From: Burkholderia cepacia
GTDB taxonomy: Bacteria; Pseudomonadota; Gammaproteobacteria; Burkholderiales; Burkholderiaceae
Assembly: GCF_029962485.1 (NCBI RefSeq)
Contig: NZ_CP073637.1
Coordinates: forward strand, 1,240,001-1,304,000
DNA length: 64,000 nucleotides
Reading direction: 5' to 3'
Part shown: positions 38,830 through 47,784 of the stretch, one piece after another
How positions within the stretch are numbered: position 1 is the stretch's first letter
Layout of the letters: every line of letters starts with the position of its first letter
Program-made: the position numbers and the translations under genes
Notes under the pieces: generated by a model
Told to the model about the DNA's origin: nothing
Seen by the model: the letters and a program-made list of their open reading frames with translations, nothing else
The model's database searches: none

Positions 38830-38839
38830 AATATTGTAT
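38824..38839. promoter_or_regulatory. HigBA-type palindromic operator overlapping the promoter
   Basis: ATACAA-AATA-TTGTAT, perfect 6-bp arms, overlaps the minus-strand TATAAT (38821-38826) at the start of the toxin gene; placed for autorepression by the antitoxin. Confidence 0.6.
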
Positions 38840-39139
38840 GAGAAGGGCGGGTTTCGAAGAGAAGCGCTGGACGGCAAGGGAAGGGCGCGTCGTCCGTCAC
38901 GATAGGCGTGACGGGGCGCCCCGGCGCGCGTGACAGGCCGTTCGGCCGACGCTGGATCCAACTGCCGCGGATGGCGATGGCATGCGCACGGAACCGGCGG
39001 TGGCAACGCGTGCGTCCTGCGCATCCGGCCCCGGATTTCACCGGCCCGCCGGCGGAAAAATGTCGCGCCGAAACGTCAGTCGTTATCCTTTCAGCCAGGT
39101 CTGGCGTTGCTTTCGAATCCTTGATGCCATAATGCGGAG
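38840..39139. other. intergenic, no gene seen
   Basis: About 300 bp between the toxin-antitoxin operator and the leader of the EamA gene. Small frames only. Near the right end TTGCTT (39110-39115) and CATAAT (39129-39134) may form the promoter of the next gene. Confidence 0.4.
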
Positions 39140-39174
39140 CGTGTGCAGCCGAAGTGGCTGCGCACGTTTTTTTT
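39140..39174 (+). terminator. terminator-like hairpin with T8 in the leader of the EamA gene
   Basis: CGTGTGCAGCC-GAAGT-GGCTGCGCACG (11 pairs, one T-G) followed by T8 on the plus strand. No plus-strand gene precedes it, and CATAAT lies just upstream, so a transcript would meet this terminator almost at once. It may be an attenuator for the gene starting at 39335. Confidence 0.7.
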
Positions 39175-39334
39175 GTCCCTCTGCCGCCGCTTGCCGGTTC
39201 TCTTTCGTCGCCGTTCGCACTGCCATGTCGTTCCGCACGTTCGCTCTGCCTTCCCGGTCCCGCCAGGACCGTTTGCCGGCATTGCCGGCGTCTTTCAGCG
39301 GAGCACGCGGCGTGACGTGCGGGCGGGCTGCACG

Positions 39335-40498
39335 ATGACGCCGCTCGACCGCCTCCTCGATTTCTTCGCCCGCTTTTCGTTCCGGATCCGCCTGCCGCAA
39401 AGCCGCGGCGGCCGCGTCGCGCTGGCGCTCGTGTTCATCTATTTCGTCTGGGGTTCGACCTACAGCGGGCTGCATTTCGCGCTGCAGTCGTTCCCGCCGC
39501 TGCTGCTGTCGGGGCTGCGCAACCTGCTCGGCGGGATCGGGCTGTTCATCTTCGCGCTGCGGCGCAAGCCCGAATGGCCGACGCTGCTGGAGATCCGCAA
39601 CGCGGGGATCGTCGGCACGATGCTCGTCGCGCTGTCGTCCGGCACGATCGCGCTCGGGATCAGCTCGGTCAGCAGCGGCTCGGCCGCGGTGATGGTGGCC
39701 ACGGTGCCGCTGTTCGCGACCGTGATCGCGGCGGTGGCTGGCCGGCCGGTAACGAAGGGCGAGTGGGCGGCCGTCGGGCTCGGCATGGTCGGTATCGTCG
39801 TGCTGAATTCGGGCGGTGCGGCCGCCCAGAATTCGGCGCTCGGCACGATCTGCGTGCTGGCCGGCGCGCTGTTCTGGGCCGGCGGCGCGCATCTCGCGAC
39901 GCGGCTCAAGCTGCCGTCCGACCTGTTCCTGTCGACGTCGCTGCAGATCGGCCTCGGCGGCCTGATCTCGACGCTCGTCGCCTGGCTGATCGGCGAACGC
40001 ATCGAGCACGTGATGGTGGGGCCGGTGTTCGCGTTCCTGTACCTGATGGTGTTCTGCACGATGGCCGCGTACGTCGCGTACGGCTACCTGATCCGTCACA
40101 CGAGCCCGATCATCGCGAGCAGCTGTATGTACGTGAATCCGATCGTCGCGGTCGCGCTTGGTGCGCTGCTGCTCGGCGAACCGGTGACGATGGCGACCGT
40201 GGTCGCGACCGTCGCGATCCTCGGCAGTGTCGGGCTGTCGTTCGTGTTCGATCCGGCCCGCCGGCCCGCGACGCGTGCGGCGGCCGTGGCGGCCGAGCAG
40301 GCGCCGATGGCGGACGCTGCGTCCTCCCCCGAGCAGATCGCGATTCCCGAAGCGGCGCCGATCCTCGCGCCTTCCGCTGTCCCGCTCGCGGTGCCGATGC
40401 CGGCGGCCGTGATGGATCCCGCCGCGGTGATCGACCCGGCACCGGCGTTCGCACCGCCGCCCGTCGACGAACCGGCCGCGCCGCGCGCAGACGCGTGA
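39335..40498 (+). CDS. EamA/DMT-family exporter with long Pro/Ala C-terminal tail
   Basis: 387 residues from ATG 39335. Two EamA repeats (VALALVFIYFVWGSTYSGLHFAL; YVAYGYLIRHTSPIIASSCMYVNPIVAVALGALLLGEPV), of the YedA subgroup of drug/metabolite exporters. After the last helix (about residue 305) comes an unusual cytoplasmic tail of about 80 residues rich in Ala, Pro and acidic residues (IAIPEAAPILAPSAVPLAVP), which other EamA proteins lack. An open frame runs back to 39143 but overlaps the leader terminator. Confidence 0.88.
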   Translation: MTPLDRLLDFFARFSFRIRLPQSRGGRVALALVFIYFVWGSTYSGLHFALQSFPPLLLSGLRNLLGGIGLFIFALRRKPEWPTLLEIRNAGIVGTMLVALSSGTIALGISSVSSGSAAVMVATVPLFATVIAAVAGRPVTKGEWAAVGLGMVGIVVLNSGGAAAQNSALGTICVLAGALFWAGGAHLATRLKLPSDLFLSTSLQIGLGGLISTLVAWLIGERIEHVMVGPVFAFLYLMVFCTMAAYVAYGYLIRHTSPIIASSCMYVNPIVAVALGALLLGEPVTMATVVATVAILGSVGLSFVFDPARRPATRAAAVAAEQAPMADAASSPEQIAIPEAAPILAPSAVPLAVPMPAAVMDPAAVIDPAPAFAPPPVDEPAAPRADA

Positions 40499-40519
40499 CG
40501 CCGCCGTGGCCGGCCGCGC

Positions 40520-41719
40520 TCAGCCGTGCCGGCCGCCGCGATGGTGGGACCAGCCCGCGAGCGCGGCAAACAGCAGCCCTGTCGCGCACATGCCGGTCCA
40601 GCCGAATGCATGCCACGCGGCAACCCCGGCCGACGAGCCGAGCGCGCCGCCGATGAAGTAACACACCATGTACACCGTGTTCACACGGCTGCGCGCTTCG
40701 GGCTTCAGCGCGTAGATGCGCGACTGGTTCGAGATCTGCGCGGCCTGTACGCCGACATCCAGCACGATCACGCCGATCACGAGCCCGACGAGGCTCGAAC
40801 CCGACAGCGCGAAGATCACGAACGACAGCGCGAGCAGCGCGATCGCGAGCGAGATGATCGCGCGCGGGCCGCGCTTGTCCGCGAAGCGGCCCGCGTACGG
40901 TGCGGCGAGCGCGCCCGCTGCGCCGACGATCCCGAACAGGCCGGCTGCCTGCGGGCCGAGATGGAACGGCGCGCCGGCGAGCAGCAGCGTCAGCACGGGC
41001 CAGAACGCGCTGAATGCCGCGAACAGCGCGGCGCCCGTCAGCGATGCCTCGCGCAGCCCGCGCAGTTCGACCGCCAGATGCCACATCGAGCCGAGCAGCT
41101 TGCCGTACGACAGCGTCGACGTTGGCGAACTGCGCGGCAGCCGCATCACGATGACGGCGGCGAGCGCGACGAGTGCCGCGACCGACGCGGCGAACACCGC
41201 GCGCCAGCCGAAATACTCGGCGACGAAACCGGCCGCTGTGCGCGCGAGCAGGATGCCGAGCAGCAGGCCGCTCATCACGGTGCCGACCGCATGCCCGCGT
41301 TCGGCGGGCGGCGCGATTTCGGCGGCGAACGGCACGGCCTGCTGCGCGATGGTCGCGAGAATGCCGATCGCGAGGCTCGCGACGGCGAGTACGGCCAGCG
41401 ACGGTGCGGTGGCCGCCACGATCAGCGCGACGGACAGGCCGGCGATCTGCATCAGGATCAGCCCGCGGCGATCGAACCGGTCGCCGAGCGGTGCGAGCAG
41501 GAACATGCCGGCTGCATAGCCGAGCTGCGTCGCGGTCGGCACCGCGCCGATCCATGACGCGCCGTCGGGGAACGCCGAGCGGAAGCTGTCGAGCAGCGGC
41601 TGGTTGTAGTAGATGTTCGCGACCGATACGCCCGCGATCGTCGCGAGCAGCAACAGCAGGCTGCGTGAGTAGTGAGGCGAGGCGGCGTCGGTCGGACGGT
41701 CGGTGGAGGCGGTGGACAT
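40520..41719 (-). CDS. MFS transporter (drug/metabolite efflux type)
   Basis: 399 residues from ATG 41719, twelve predicted helices. Motif A-like PLGDRFDRRGLIL between TM2 and TM3 and AGRFADKRGPRAIISLA in the second half. N-terminal region IAGVSVANIYYNQPLLDSF is characteristic of the YtbD/SotB-like group with SRVNTVYMVCYFIGGALGS later. Substrate unknown. A longer frame to 41839 is possible; neither start has a good Shine-Dalgarno. Convergent with the EamA gene, 21 bp apart. Confidence 0.87.
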   Translation of the reverse strand: MSTASTDRPTDAASPHYSRSLLLLLATIAGVSVANIYYNQPLLDSFRSAFPDGASWIGAVPTATQLGYAAGMFLLAPLGDRFDRRGLILMQIAGLSVALIVAATAPSLAVLAVASLAIGILATIAQQAVPFAAEIAPPAERGHAVGTVMSGLLLGILLARTAAGFVAEYFGWRAVFAASVAALVALAAVIVMRLPRSSPTSTLSYGKLLGSMWHLAVELRGLREASLTGAALFAAFSAFWPVLTLLLAGAPFHLGPQAAGLFGIVGAAGALAAPYAGRFADKRGPRAIISLAIALLALSFVIFALSGSSLVGLVIGVIVLDVGVQAAQISNQSRIYALKPEARSRVNTVYMVCYFIGGALGSSAGVAAWHAFGWTGMCATGLLFAALAGWSHHRGGRHG

Positions 41720-41881
41720 GGCTGCGCGGACGAAGTTGGACGGCGTGGCAAGCGGCGCACGCGTCGGGTGCGCAGGCGGGCCGGGCGCCGGTCGAGGCTG
41801 CCGATCATACCGGAGCGTCGTGAATCCTGCCGGGCGCACGGCGAACCGGCCGCCGCCCGTCGTCGCGCGTGCCGCAAGCCG

Positions 41882-42706
41882 TCAGTCGACCAGCTCGCCC
41901 GTCGGTTCGTAGAACGGATACGGGCCGGCGCCTTCGTCGACATACACGTGATGCGACGTCATCCCCGTATCGGGCGCATAACGATGGACCGCGAACGCCG
42001 GCGGTTCGAGCCGGAACGCGGACGGCGCATCGGTCCGCAGGTCGAACGCGACCTGGTGCGCGGGCGACGGCACCGCCGACGCGAGCGTGCCGCCGAAGCG
42101 CGTGAACATCGTGCGGTGCACGTGACCGCACAGCACGCGTTCGACGTTCGGATGACCGCGCAGCAACGCGTCGAGTTTCGCGGCAGCCGCAGGCGCGAGG
42201 CGCAGCTTGTCCATGTGGCCGATGCCTGCCACGAACGGCGGGTGATGCAGCGCGACGATCACCGGCCGGTCGCGGGCGGCGTCGAGCTGCGCGGCGAGCC
42301 ACGCGAGCCGTGCGTCGCACAGGTCGCCGTGGCTCGCGCCGGGTACCTGCGAATCGAGCGCCAGCACGCGCACCGCGCCGACGTCGAGCGCGTATTGCAC
42401 GAATTCGCCGTCCTGCAGCTCGGCGCGCTCCGCAAACGCGCGGCGCAGCCCGGCGCGGTCGTCGTGATTGCCGATCATCAGGTAGTACGGAATCTCGAGC
42501 GTCGCGAGCAGCTCGCGCAGGTTGCCGTACTCTTCATCGTGGCCGAAGTCGGTCAGGTCGCCGGTGACGAGCACGGCGTCGGGGCGCGGTTCGAGCGCGT
42601 TCAGCTTCGCAATGCAGCGCGCGAGCGCGGCAGCCGTGTCGACGCGCCGGTACGCGAGCTGGCCCGGACGCTTGATGTGGAGATCGCTGATTTGAGCAAG
42701 CAGCAT
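41882..42706 (-). CDS. GpdQ-like calcineurin-fold phosphodiesterase
   Basis: 274 residues. The binuclear metal ligands align with GpdQ of Enterobacter at matching positions: D8 and H10 (ISDLH), D50 (VTGDLTD), N80/H81 (GNHDD), H154/H155 (ALHHPP), H195 and H197 (CGHVH). GpdQ hydrolyses glycerophosphodiesters and other phosphodiesters. It ends the operon of the upstream ABC importer, so it probably processes the imported substrate. cAMP phosphodiesterase CpdA is an alternative family label, less likely given the context. Confidence 0.85.
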   Translation of the reverse strand: MLLAQISDLHIKRPGQLAYRRVDTAAALARCIAKLNALEPRPDAVLVTGDLTDFGHDEEYGNLRELLATLEIPYYLMIGNHDDRAGLRRAFAERAELQDGEFVQYALDVGAVRVLALDSQVPGASHGDLCDARLAWLAAQLDAARDRPVIVALHHPPFVAGIGHMDKLRLAPAAAAKLDALLRGHPNVERVLCGHVHRTMFTRFGGTLASAVPSPAHQVAFDLRTDAPSAFRLEPPAFAVHRYAPDTGMTSHHVYVDEGAGPYPFYEPTGELVD

Positions 42707-42793
42707 CGTCGTTTCTCGGAATCGTCTGTTTGTTGTGGGGGCGGCGTCGTGCGCCGCGATGGGGTGCTGCATGAATGATGCCCGAACGACGGA

Positions 42794-43825
42794 TTACGCG
42801 CCGAGCGCGATCAGGCCTTCCGGGGCGATCGTGAGGCCGACCGCCGTGCCGCGTGCGAGCGCGATGCGGCCCGGCACGTCGATCACGAGCGCATCGGGTG
42901 CCGCGTGCTCGATCGTGAGCCGCGTGCGTTCGCCGAGGAACGCACACGCGCCGACCGCGCCGCGCAGCGGCGCATGCGCGGGATCGGCGAGCTGCGCGTC
43001 TTCGGGGCGGAAGAACCATTCGTCGGCGGCGTGCGGCGTCGCGATCGCGCCGCCCGTCGTCACCAGCGCGCCATCGCGCCATTGCCCGGCAAGCCGGTTC
43101 AGCGTGCCGATGAACTGCGCGACCGTACGGTTCGCCGGATGGTAGTAAATCTCGCGCGGCGTGCCGATCTGCTCGATGCGGCCCGCGCCCATCACGACGA
43201 TCCGGTCGCCGAGTTCCATCGCTTCCGCCTGGTCGTGCGTCACGTAGACGGTCGTCACGCCGAGCTCGCGCAGCAGCGCGTTCATCTCGCGGCGCAGCAC
43301 GTCGCGCAGCTTCGCATCGAGCGCGGTCAGCGGTTCGTCGAGCAGCAGCACGCGCGGGCGCACCGCGAGCGCGCGCGCCAGCGCGACACGCTGGCGCTGG
43401 CCGCCCGACAGCTGATCGACCGGCTTGTCCGCATGTGCGTCGAGCCGCATCATCGCGAGCAGCTCGTCGACGCGTTCACGCAGCGCGCGCGGCTCGGTCT
43501 TGCGGATCTTCAGCCCGTAGCCGACGTTGCCGCGCACCGTCAGGTTCGGAAACAGCGCGTAGTTCTGGAACACCATGCCGACTTGCCGGCGCTCGATCGG
43601 CAGCGCGGTGACATCGTCGTTGCCGAATGCGATCGTGCCGCCGGCGTCCGGCGTGTCGAGCCCCGCGATCAGGCGCAGCGTCGTCGTCTTGCCGCAGCCC
43701 GACGGGCCGAGCAGCACGAGTGTTTCGCCCGCGCCGATCGACAGGTCGAGCGGTTCGAGTACGCGCGTGCCGCGGAACGTCTTCGCGCAGCCGGTCAGCG
43801 TGATGGGAGTGGAATCGAGTTTCAT
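42794..43825 (-). CDS. ABC transporter ATP-binding protein (CysA/PotA class)
   Basis: 343 residues. Walker A GPSGCGKTTTLRL (about 38-50), MVFQNYALFPNLTVRGNVGYGL, signature LSGGQRQRVALARAL, Walker B LLLDEPLTALD, VTHDQAEAMELGDR, and a C-terminal TOBE domain (YHPANRTVAQFIGTLNRL onward). Supplies energy to the two permeases encoded upstream; importer of small organic or phospho compounds. 13 bp after the second permease gene. Confidence 0.92.
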   Translation of the reverse strand: MKLDSTPITLTGCAKTFRGTRVLEPLDLSIGAGETLVLLGPSGCGKTTTLRLIAGLDTPDAGGTIAFGNDDVTALPIERRQVGMVFQNYALFPNLTVRGNVGYGLKIRKTEPRALRERVDELLAMMRLDAHADKPVDQLSGGQRQRVALARALAVRPRVLLLDEPLTALDAKLRDVLRREMNALLRELGVTTVYVTHDQAEAMELGDRIVVMGAGRIEQIGTPREIYYHPANRTVAQFIGTLNRLAGQWRDGALVTTGGAIATPHAADEWFFRPEDAQLADPAHAPLRGAVGACAFLGERTRLTIEHAAPDALVIDVPGRIALARGTAVGLTIAPEGLIALGA

Positions 43826-43838
43826 GTCTGCGAGAAAT

Positions 43839-44753
43839 TCAGCGCGGGCGCTTCTTGAGCGCGCGCGTGCCGGACGGATCGACGCCGAGCCACTGCATCG
43901 CGATGAGCAGCGGCAGCGTCATCAGCAGGAACAGGATCGTGTACGCGCTGCCGACTTCAAGGCGCAGCGATGCGTAGGTATCGGCGAGTCCGACCGGCAG
44001 TGTCTTGGTGTCGGGCGTATGCAGCATCCACGTGAGGTTGAATTCGCCGATCGACAGCGTGAGTACCGCGAGCGCGCCCGCGACGATGCCGGGGCGCAGG
44101 TTCGGCAGCACGATCGTGACGAAGCGCGTGACGAACGACGCACCGAGGCTCGCCGCGCCTTCCTCGAGCGTGCGCAGGTCGGCGCCGGCCGCGACGGCGG
44201 CCACCGCACGGACCATGAACGGCAGCGTGAACACGACGTGGCCGACGACGATGAACCACAGGCTCATCCGGAACGAGGTGAAGCCGCCGTACACGATCAG
44301 CAGCGCGAGCGCCGACGCGAGGCCGGGCAGCGCGACCGGCAGGACGAGTGCCTCCTCGATCGCGCGTGCGACGCGGCTCTTGCTGCGCGCGAGTGCATAG
44401 CCGGCCGGCACGCCGGTGACGAGCACGATCGCGAGCGTCGCGAATGCCACATAGAGCGACAGCGCGACCGAGCCGTGATACTGCTGCCACACCTGTTCGA
44501 GCCAGCGCAGCGTGAGGCCGCTCGACAGGCCGCGGAAATAGTTGACGGTCACGCCCGCGAGCACGGACATCACGACGGGCACGATCAGGAACGCGCACAA
44601 CAGCAGCGTGACGCCCCATTGCAGCGCGGCGATCGCGCGCGCGCCGGTGACGCGCGGCGCGCGGCGCGCGACACCGTTCGCCTGCGCGGGAGCGGGTGCC
44701 GGCGAAGGCGACGGCGATGGCGACGGCGCGGAAGAGCCGGAAAGCGATTGCAT
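43839..44753 (-). CDS. ABC transporter permease (second)
   Basis: 304 residues. After a Pro/Ala-rich cytoplasmic start (GSSAPSPSPSPSPAPAPAQA) come six helices of the BPD_transp_1 fold and the coupling loop LEEGAASLGASFVTRFVTIVLPNLRPG (about 205-231). Pairs with the permease encoded 10 bp upstream. Confidence 0.9.
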   Translation of the reverse strand: MQSLSGSSAPSPSPSPSPAPAPAQANGVARRAPRVTGARAIAALQWGVTLLLCAFLIVPVVMSVLAGVTVNYFRGLSSGLTLRWLEQVWQQYHGSVALSLYVAFATLAIVLVTGVPAGYALARSKSRVARAIEEALVLPVALPGLASALALLIVYGGFTSFRMSLWFIVVGHVVFTLPFMVRAVAAVAAGADLRTLEEGAASLGASFVTRFVTIVLPNLRPGIVAGALAVLTLSIGEFNLTWMLHTPDTKTLPVGLADTYASLRLEVGSAYTILFLLMTLPLLIAMQWLGVDPSGTRALKKRPR

Positions 44754-44763
44754 GCAGGAATCC

Positions 44764-45588
44764 TCAGGCCGCGGCGGCAGCAGTGTGGCCGGTGAAACGA
44801 CGCGCGAGCGCGAGCACGGCCCAGGTGACGATACCGAGCACGATCGACAGGCCGGCCGCCGTCGCGATGTTCGCGTTCAGCGTGAACTCGGTATAGATCG
44901 TCATCGGCAGCACGTTCAGGTCGGTGGCGAGCGTGAACGCGGTGCCGAATGCGCCCATCGCGGTCGCGAAGCAGATCGCGCCGGCCGCGATCAGGCCCGG
45001 CGCGAGCGCGGGCAGCACTATGTCGACGAAGATGCGCCACGGCGACGCGCCGAGCGAACGGGCGGCTTCCTCGAGCGACGCGTCGAGCTTCGACGCGGCC
45101 GCGATCACGGTGACGATCACGCGCGGAATCGAGAAGTACAGGTAACCGATAAACAGGCCCGCAACCGAGTACGCGAATACCCACTTGTCGCCGGTGAGTT
45201 TCGCCGACAGCATTCCGATCAGCCCCTGACGGCCGGCGAGCATGATCACCATGAAGCCGACGACGACGCCCGGGAACGCGAGCGGAAACGTGAGCAGCGC
45301 GAGCAGCACGCGCTTGCCGGCGAAATCGCGGCGCGCGAGCAAGAGGCCCGAGATCGTCGACAGGGCGAGCGTCGCGAGCGTCACGCCCGCGGACAGCGCG
45401 ATGGTCCCGCCGAGGCTCTTCATGTAGCGCGCGTTGCCGAGCAGCGCCGCATACTGCGAGAAGAACGCGCCGTCGGCGGACACCTGCACGAGCGCCGCCA
45501 TCGGCAGCAGCCAGAACGCGGCGAACACCGCGAGCGCCGGCGCGACGAGCGCGACGCGCCAGCGCAGCGGGAAAGTCAGGTCGAGCAT
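44764..45588 (-). CDS. ABC transporter permease (first)
   Basis: 274 residues from ATG 45588 (MLDLTFPLRWRVALVAPALA). Six helices and the EAA loop LEEAARSLGASPWRIFVDIVLP (about 171-192). An open frame extends far upstream but overlaps the binding-protein gene. Spacing to the binding protein gene is 17 bp. Confidence 0.9.
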   Translation of the reverse strand: MLDLTFPLRWRVALVAPALAVFAAFWLLPMAALVQVSADGAFFSQYAALLGNARYMKSLGGTIALSAGVTLATLALSTISGLLLARRDFAGKRVLLALLTFPLAFPGVVVGFMVIMLAGRQGLIGMLSAKLTGDKWVFAYSVAGLFIGYLYFSIPRVIVTVIAAASKLDASLEEAARSLGASPWRIFVDIVLPALAPGLIAAGAICFATAMGAFGTAFTLATDLNVLPMTIYTEFTLNANIATAAGLSIVLGIVTWAVLALARRFTGHTAAAAA

Positions 45589-45605
45589 CGGTCGTATCCT
45601 GCCGC

Positions 45606-46634
45606 TTACTGCATCACCTGCAGGTACTGCTGGCCGAACGCCTGCTGGCCGGCCGCCATCTTGCCGAAGTCGACCGATTTCGCCCGTGCGTACTCGCTCG
45701 CCGGCAGGAACTTCGCGGCGATGTCGGCGCCGAGCGCCTGCGCGCGCACCGGGCGCAGGTAGGCGTTGGCCCACAGCTTCTGGCCTTCGTCCGACAGCAC
45801 GAAGTCGAGCACCTTCTTGCCGTTCGCGTCGTGCGGCGCACCCTTGACGAGGCTCATCACGTACGGCACGGCGATCGTGCCTTCCTTCGGAATCACGAAC
45901 TCGACGTTCGCGCTGTCCTTGTACTTCGCACGATACGCATCGAAGTCGTAGTCGAGCAGGATCGGAATCTCGCCGGACAGCACGCGTGCATAGGCGGTCT
46001 GCTTCGGCACGATCGGCGCGTTCGCCTTCAGCTTGCGGAACCAGTCGAGGGCCGGCTTGAAGTTGTCGAGGCTGCCGCCGAGCGCCTGGTTGACGGCGAC
46101 CGCACCGGCGTAGCCGACGAATGCGCTCGACGGATCGAGATAACCGACCATGCCCTTGTATTCGGGCTTCAGCAGATCGGCCCATGAACGCGGCACCGGC
46201 TTGCCGTCAAGCGCGTCCTTGTTCACGAAGAAGCCGAGCGTGCCCGAGTGAATCGCGAACCAGTAGCCTTGCGGATCCTTCAGGTTCGCGGGAATGTCGT
46301 TCCAGTGCGCGGGCTTGTACGGCGCGATCACGCCCTTGTCCTTCGCCTGGAATGCCGACGACACGCCGAGGTAGACAACGTCGGCCACCGGGCTCTTTTG
46401 CTCGGCGATCAGCTGCGCGATCGACTGGCCCGAGTTCTTGTTGTCGAACGGTACGCGGATGCCCGTCTTCTGCTTGATCGCCGCGATCTGCGCGGCCCAG
46501 TCGGCCCATTCGGGTGGGCAGTTGTAGCAGATCGCCGTTTCGTCGGCGTGGGCGGCGGGCGCGCCGGCGATGAGTGCGGCGCAGGCTACGGGAGCTGCGA
46601 GCGCACGCAGCAGCGAGGTCAGGCGAAAGGACAC
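45606..46634 (-). CDS. ABC transporter periplasmic substrate-binding protein
   Basis: 342 residues from GTG 46634, with GGAG 7 bp before. Signal peptide LLRALAAPVACAALIAGAPAAHA-DET, then ICYNCPPEWADWAAQIAAIK and DFDAYRAKYKDSANVEFVIP, of the type-2 periplasmic binding fold in the iron/thiamine/putrescine/phosphonate class. Substrate unassigned from sequence; the GpdQ-like enzyme in the operon favours a phosphodiester. First structural gene, 74 bp after the LacI regulator. Confidence 0.88.
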   Translation of the reverse strand: MSFRLTSLLRALAAPVACAALIAGAPAAHADETAICYNCPPEWADWAAQIAAIKQKTGIRVPFDNKNSGQSIAQLIAEQKSPVADVVYLGVSSAFQAKDKGVIAPYKPAHWNDIPANLKDPQGYWFAIHSGTLGFFVNKDALDGKPVPRSWADLLKPEYKGMVGYLDPSSAFVGYAGAVAVNQALGGSLDNFKPALDWFRKLKANAPIVPKQTAYARVLSGEIPILLDYDFDAYRAKYKDSANVEFVIPKEGTIAVPYVMSLVKGAPHDANGKKVLDFVLSDEGQKLWANAYLRPVRAQALGADIAAKFLPASEYARAKSVDFGKMAAGQQAFGQQYLQVMQ

Positions 46635-46708
46635 GGTGGGTCTCCGGGCGAGTGGGTGCGGCGCTGGGGTGGTGTGGTTGTCGGTATGCGTAGCCGTGCG
46701 GCCTGCGT

Positions 46709-47734
46709 TCAGGCTTTGCGCAATTGCAGCTCGGCGGCCGGCGGCGCAACCGTCGCGCCGTCGCGCACCGTATGCGGCAGGATCATCGATGTGCGTTCGA
46801 TCGCCGCACCGCCGATGCATTCGACGAGACGCTGCCACGCGTGGCGACCGATGTCGCGGTTCGGCGTCGCGACGCTCGCGAGCGGCGGTGCAAGCAGTTC
46901 ACCGATCGCGATCCCGTCGAAGCCGAGCACCGACAGGTCGTCCGGGATCGAGAAGCCGGCGCGGCGCAGGCCGCGCATCACGACCATCGCGAGCAGGTCG
47001 TTGCTGCAGAAGAGGGCGGTCGGGCGCGTTGCGTGCGCGGTCAGGTGCGCGAGCACGGCATCGGGTAGCTCGGGTGCGTTGAAGTCGACTTCGACCGGCG
47101 GCAGCGTGGCGACGCCGCTTTCCTCGAGTGCCTGCGCATAACCAAGGTGGCGCTGACGCGCGCGATCCGACGCGGCGAGCGAGCCGGCCAGCATCAGCAC
47201 GCGGCGGTGACCGCGCGCGGTCAGCATCCGCACGCCGTCATATGCGGCGCTGCGGTTGTCGACCGACACCGACGGGCGGCGCTGTGTGTCGTTGTGCATC
47301 AGCACGTAGTGCGGGCCGTCGCGGTCGAGCATGTCGAGCAGCGGGTGCGTGTCCGCATCGGCGACGGTGAGGATCAGCCCTTCGACGCGCTGCTCGCGCA
47401 GCGTCTCGATCGCGTGACGCTCGCGCGCCGCGTCGTACTCGGTCGTCATCAGGATCAGCTTGAAGCCGGCCGCGGTCGCGAGCTCGTCGATGCCTTGCAG
47501 GCAGTCGGCGAACACGGGGTTCGACAGTGTCGGCAGGACGACGCCGACGAGCCGCGTGCGCTCGCCGCGCAGTTGCCGGCCGAGCGGGCTCGGGCGGAAC
47601 TGCAGCGTATCGATCGCTGTGCGGATCGTTTGCAGCGTGGCGGGGCTGACGGTATGCGGTGCATTGATCGCGCGCGAAACGGTGGCGATCGAGAAGCCCG
47701 CGAGGGCAGCGACATCCTTGATGGTCGAGGTCAT
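46709..47734 (-). CDS. LacI-family repressor of the ABC/phosphodiesterase operon
   Basis: 341 residues from ATG 47734. HTH and hinge TIKDVAALAGFSIATVSRAINAPHTVSPATLQ (4-35), then the periplasmic-binding-like effector domain (RLVGVVLPTLSNPVFADCLQGI, CSNDLLAMVVMRGLRRAGF, DDLSVLGFDGIAIGELL). A LacI-type operator pair lies right upstream, so it likely represses itself and the downstream importer until a ligand related to the transported compound appears. Confidence 0.93.
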   Translation of the reverse strand: MTSTIKDVAALAGFSIATVSRAINAPHTVSPATLQTIRTAIDTLQFRPSPLGRQLRGERTRLVGVVLPTLSNPVFADCLQGIDELATAAGFKLILMTTEYDAARERHAIETLREQRVEGLILTVADADTHPLLDMLDRDGPHYVLMHNDTQRRPSVSVDNRSAAYDGVRMLTARGHRRVLMLAGSLAASDRARQRHLGYAQALEESGVATLPPVEVDFNAPELPDAVLAHLTAHATRPTALFCSNDLLAMVVMRGLRRAGFSIPDDLSVLGFDGIAIGELLAPPLASVATPNRDIGRHAWQRLVECIGGAAIERTSMILPHTVRDGATVAPPAAELQLRKA

Positions 47735-47749
47735 GAAGTAGCGCGATGT

Positions 47750-47784
47750 AAACGTTTTCGGCGAGGAAATTATCGAAAACGTTT
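47750..47784. promoter_or_regulatory. paired LacI-family operators
   Basis: AAACGTTTTCG (47750-47760) and CGAAAACGTTT (47774-47784) are exact inverted copies separated by 13 bp; each contains the palindromic core AAACGTTT with the central CG typical of LacI/PurR-like operators. They cover the region just before the regulator start. Confidence 0.75.

Noticed and set aside
38484..39041. Long extension of the toxin frame to 39024-39041
   Set aside because: Upstream residues are Arg/Pro-rich and cross the operator and promoter; the family start is near PPKPVVF.
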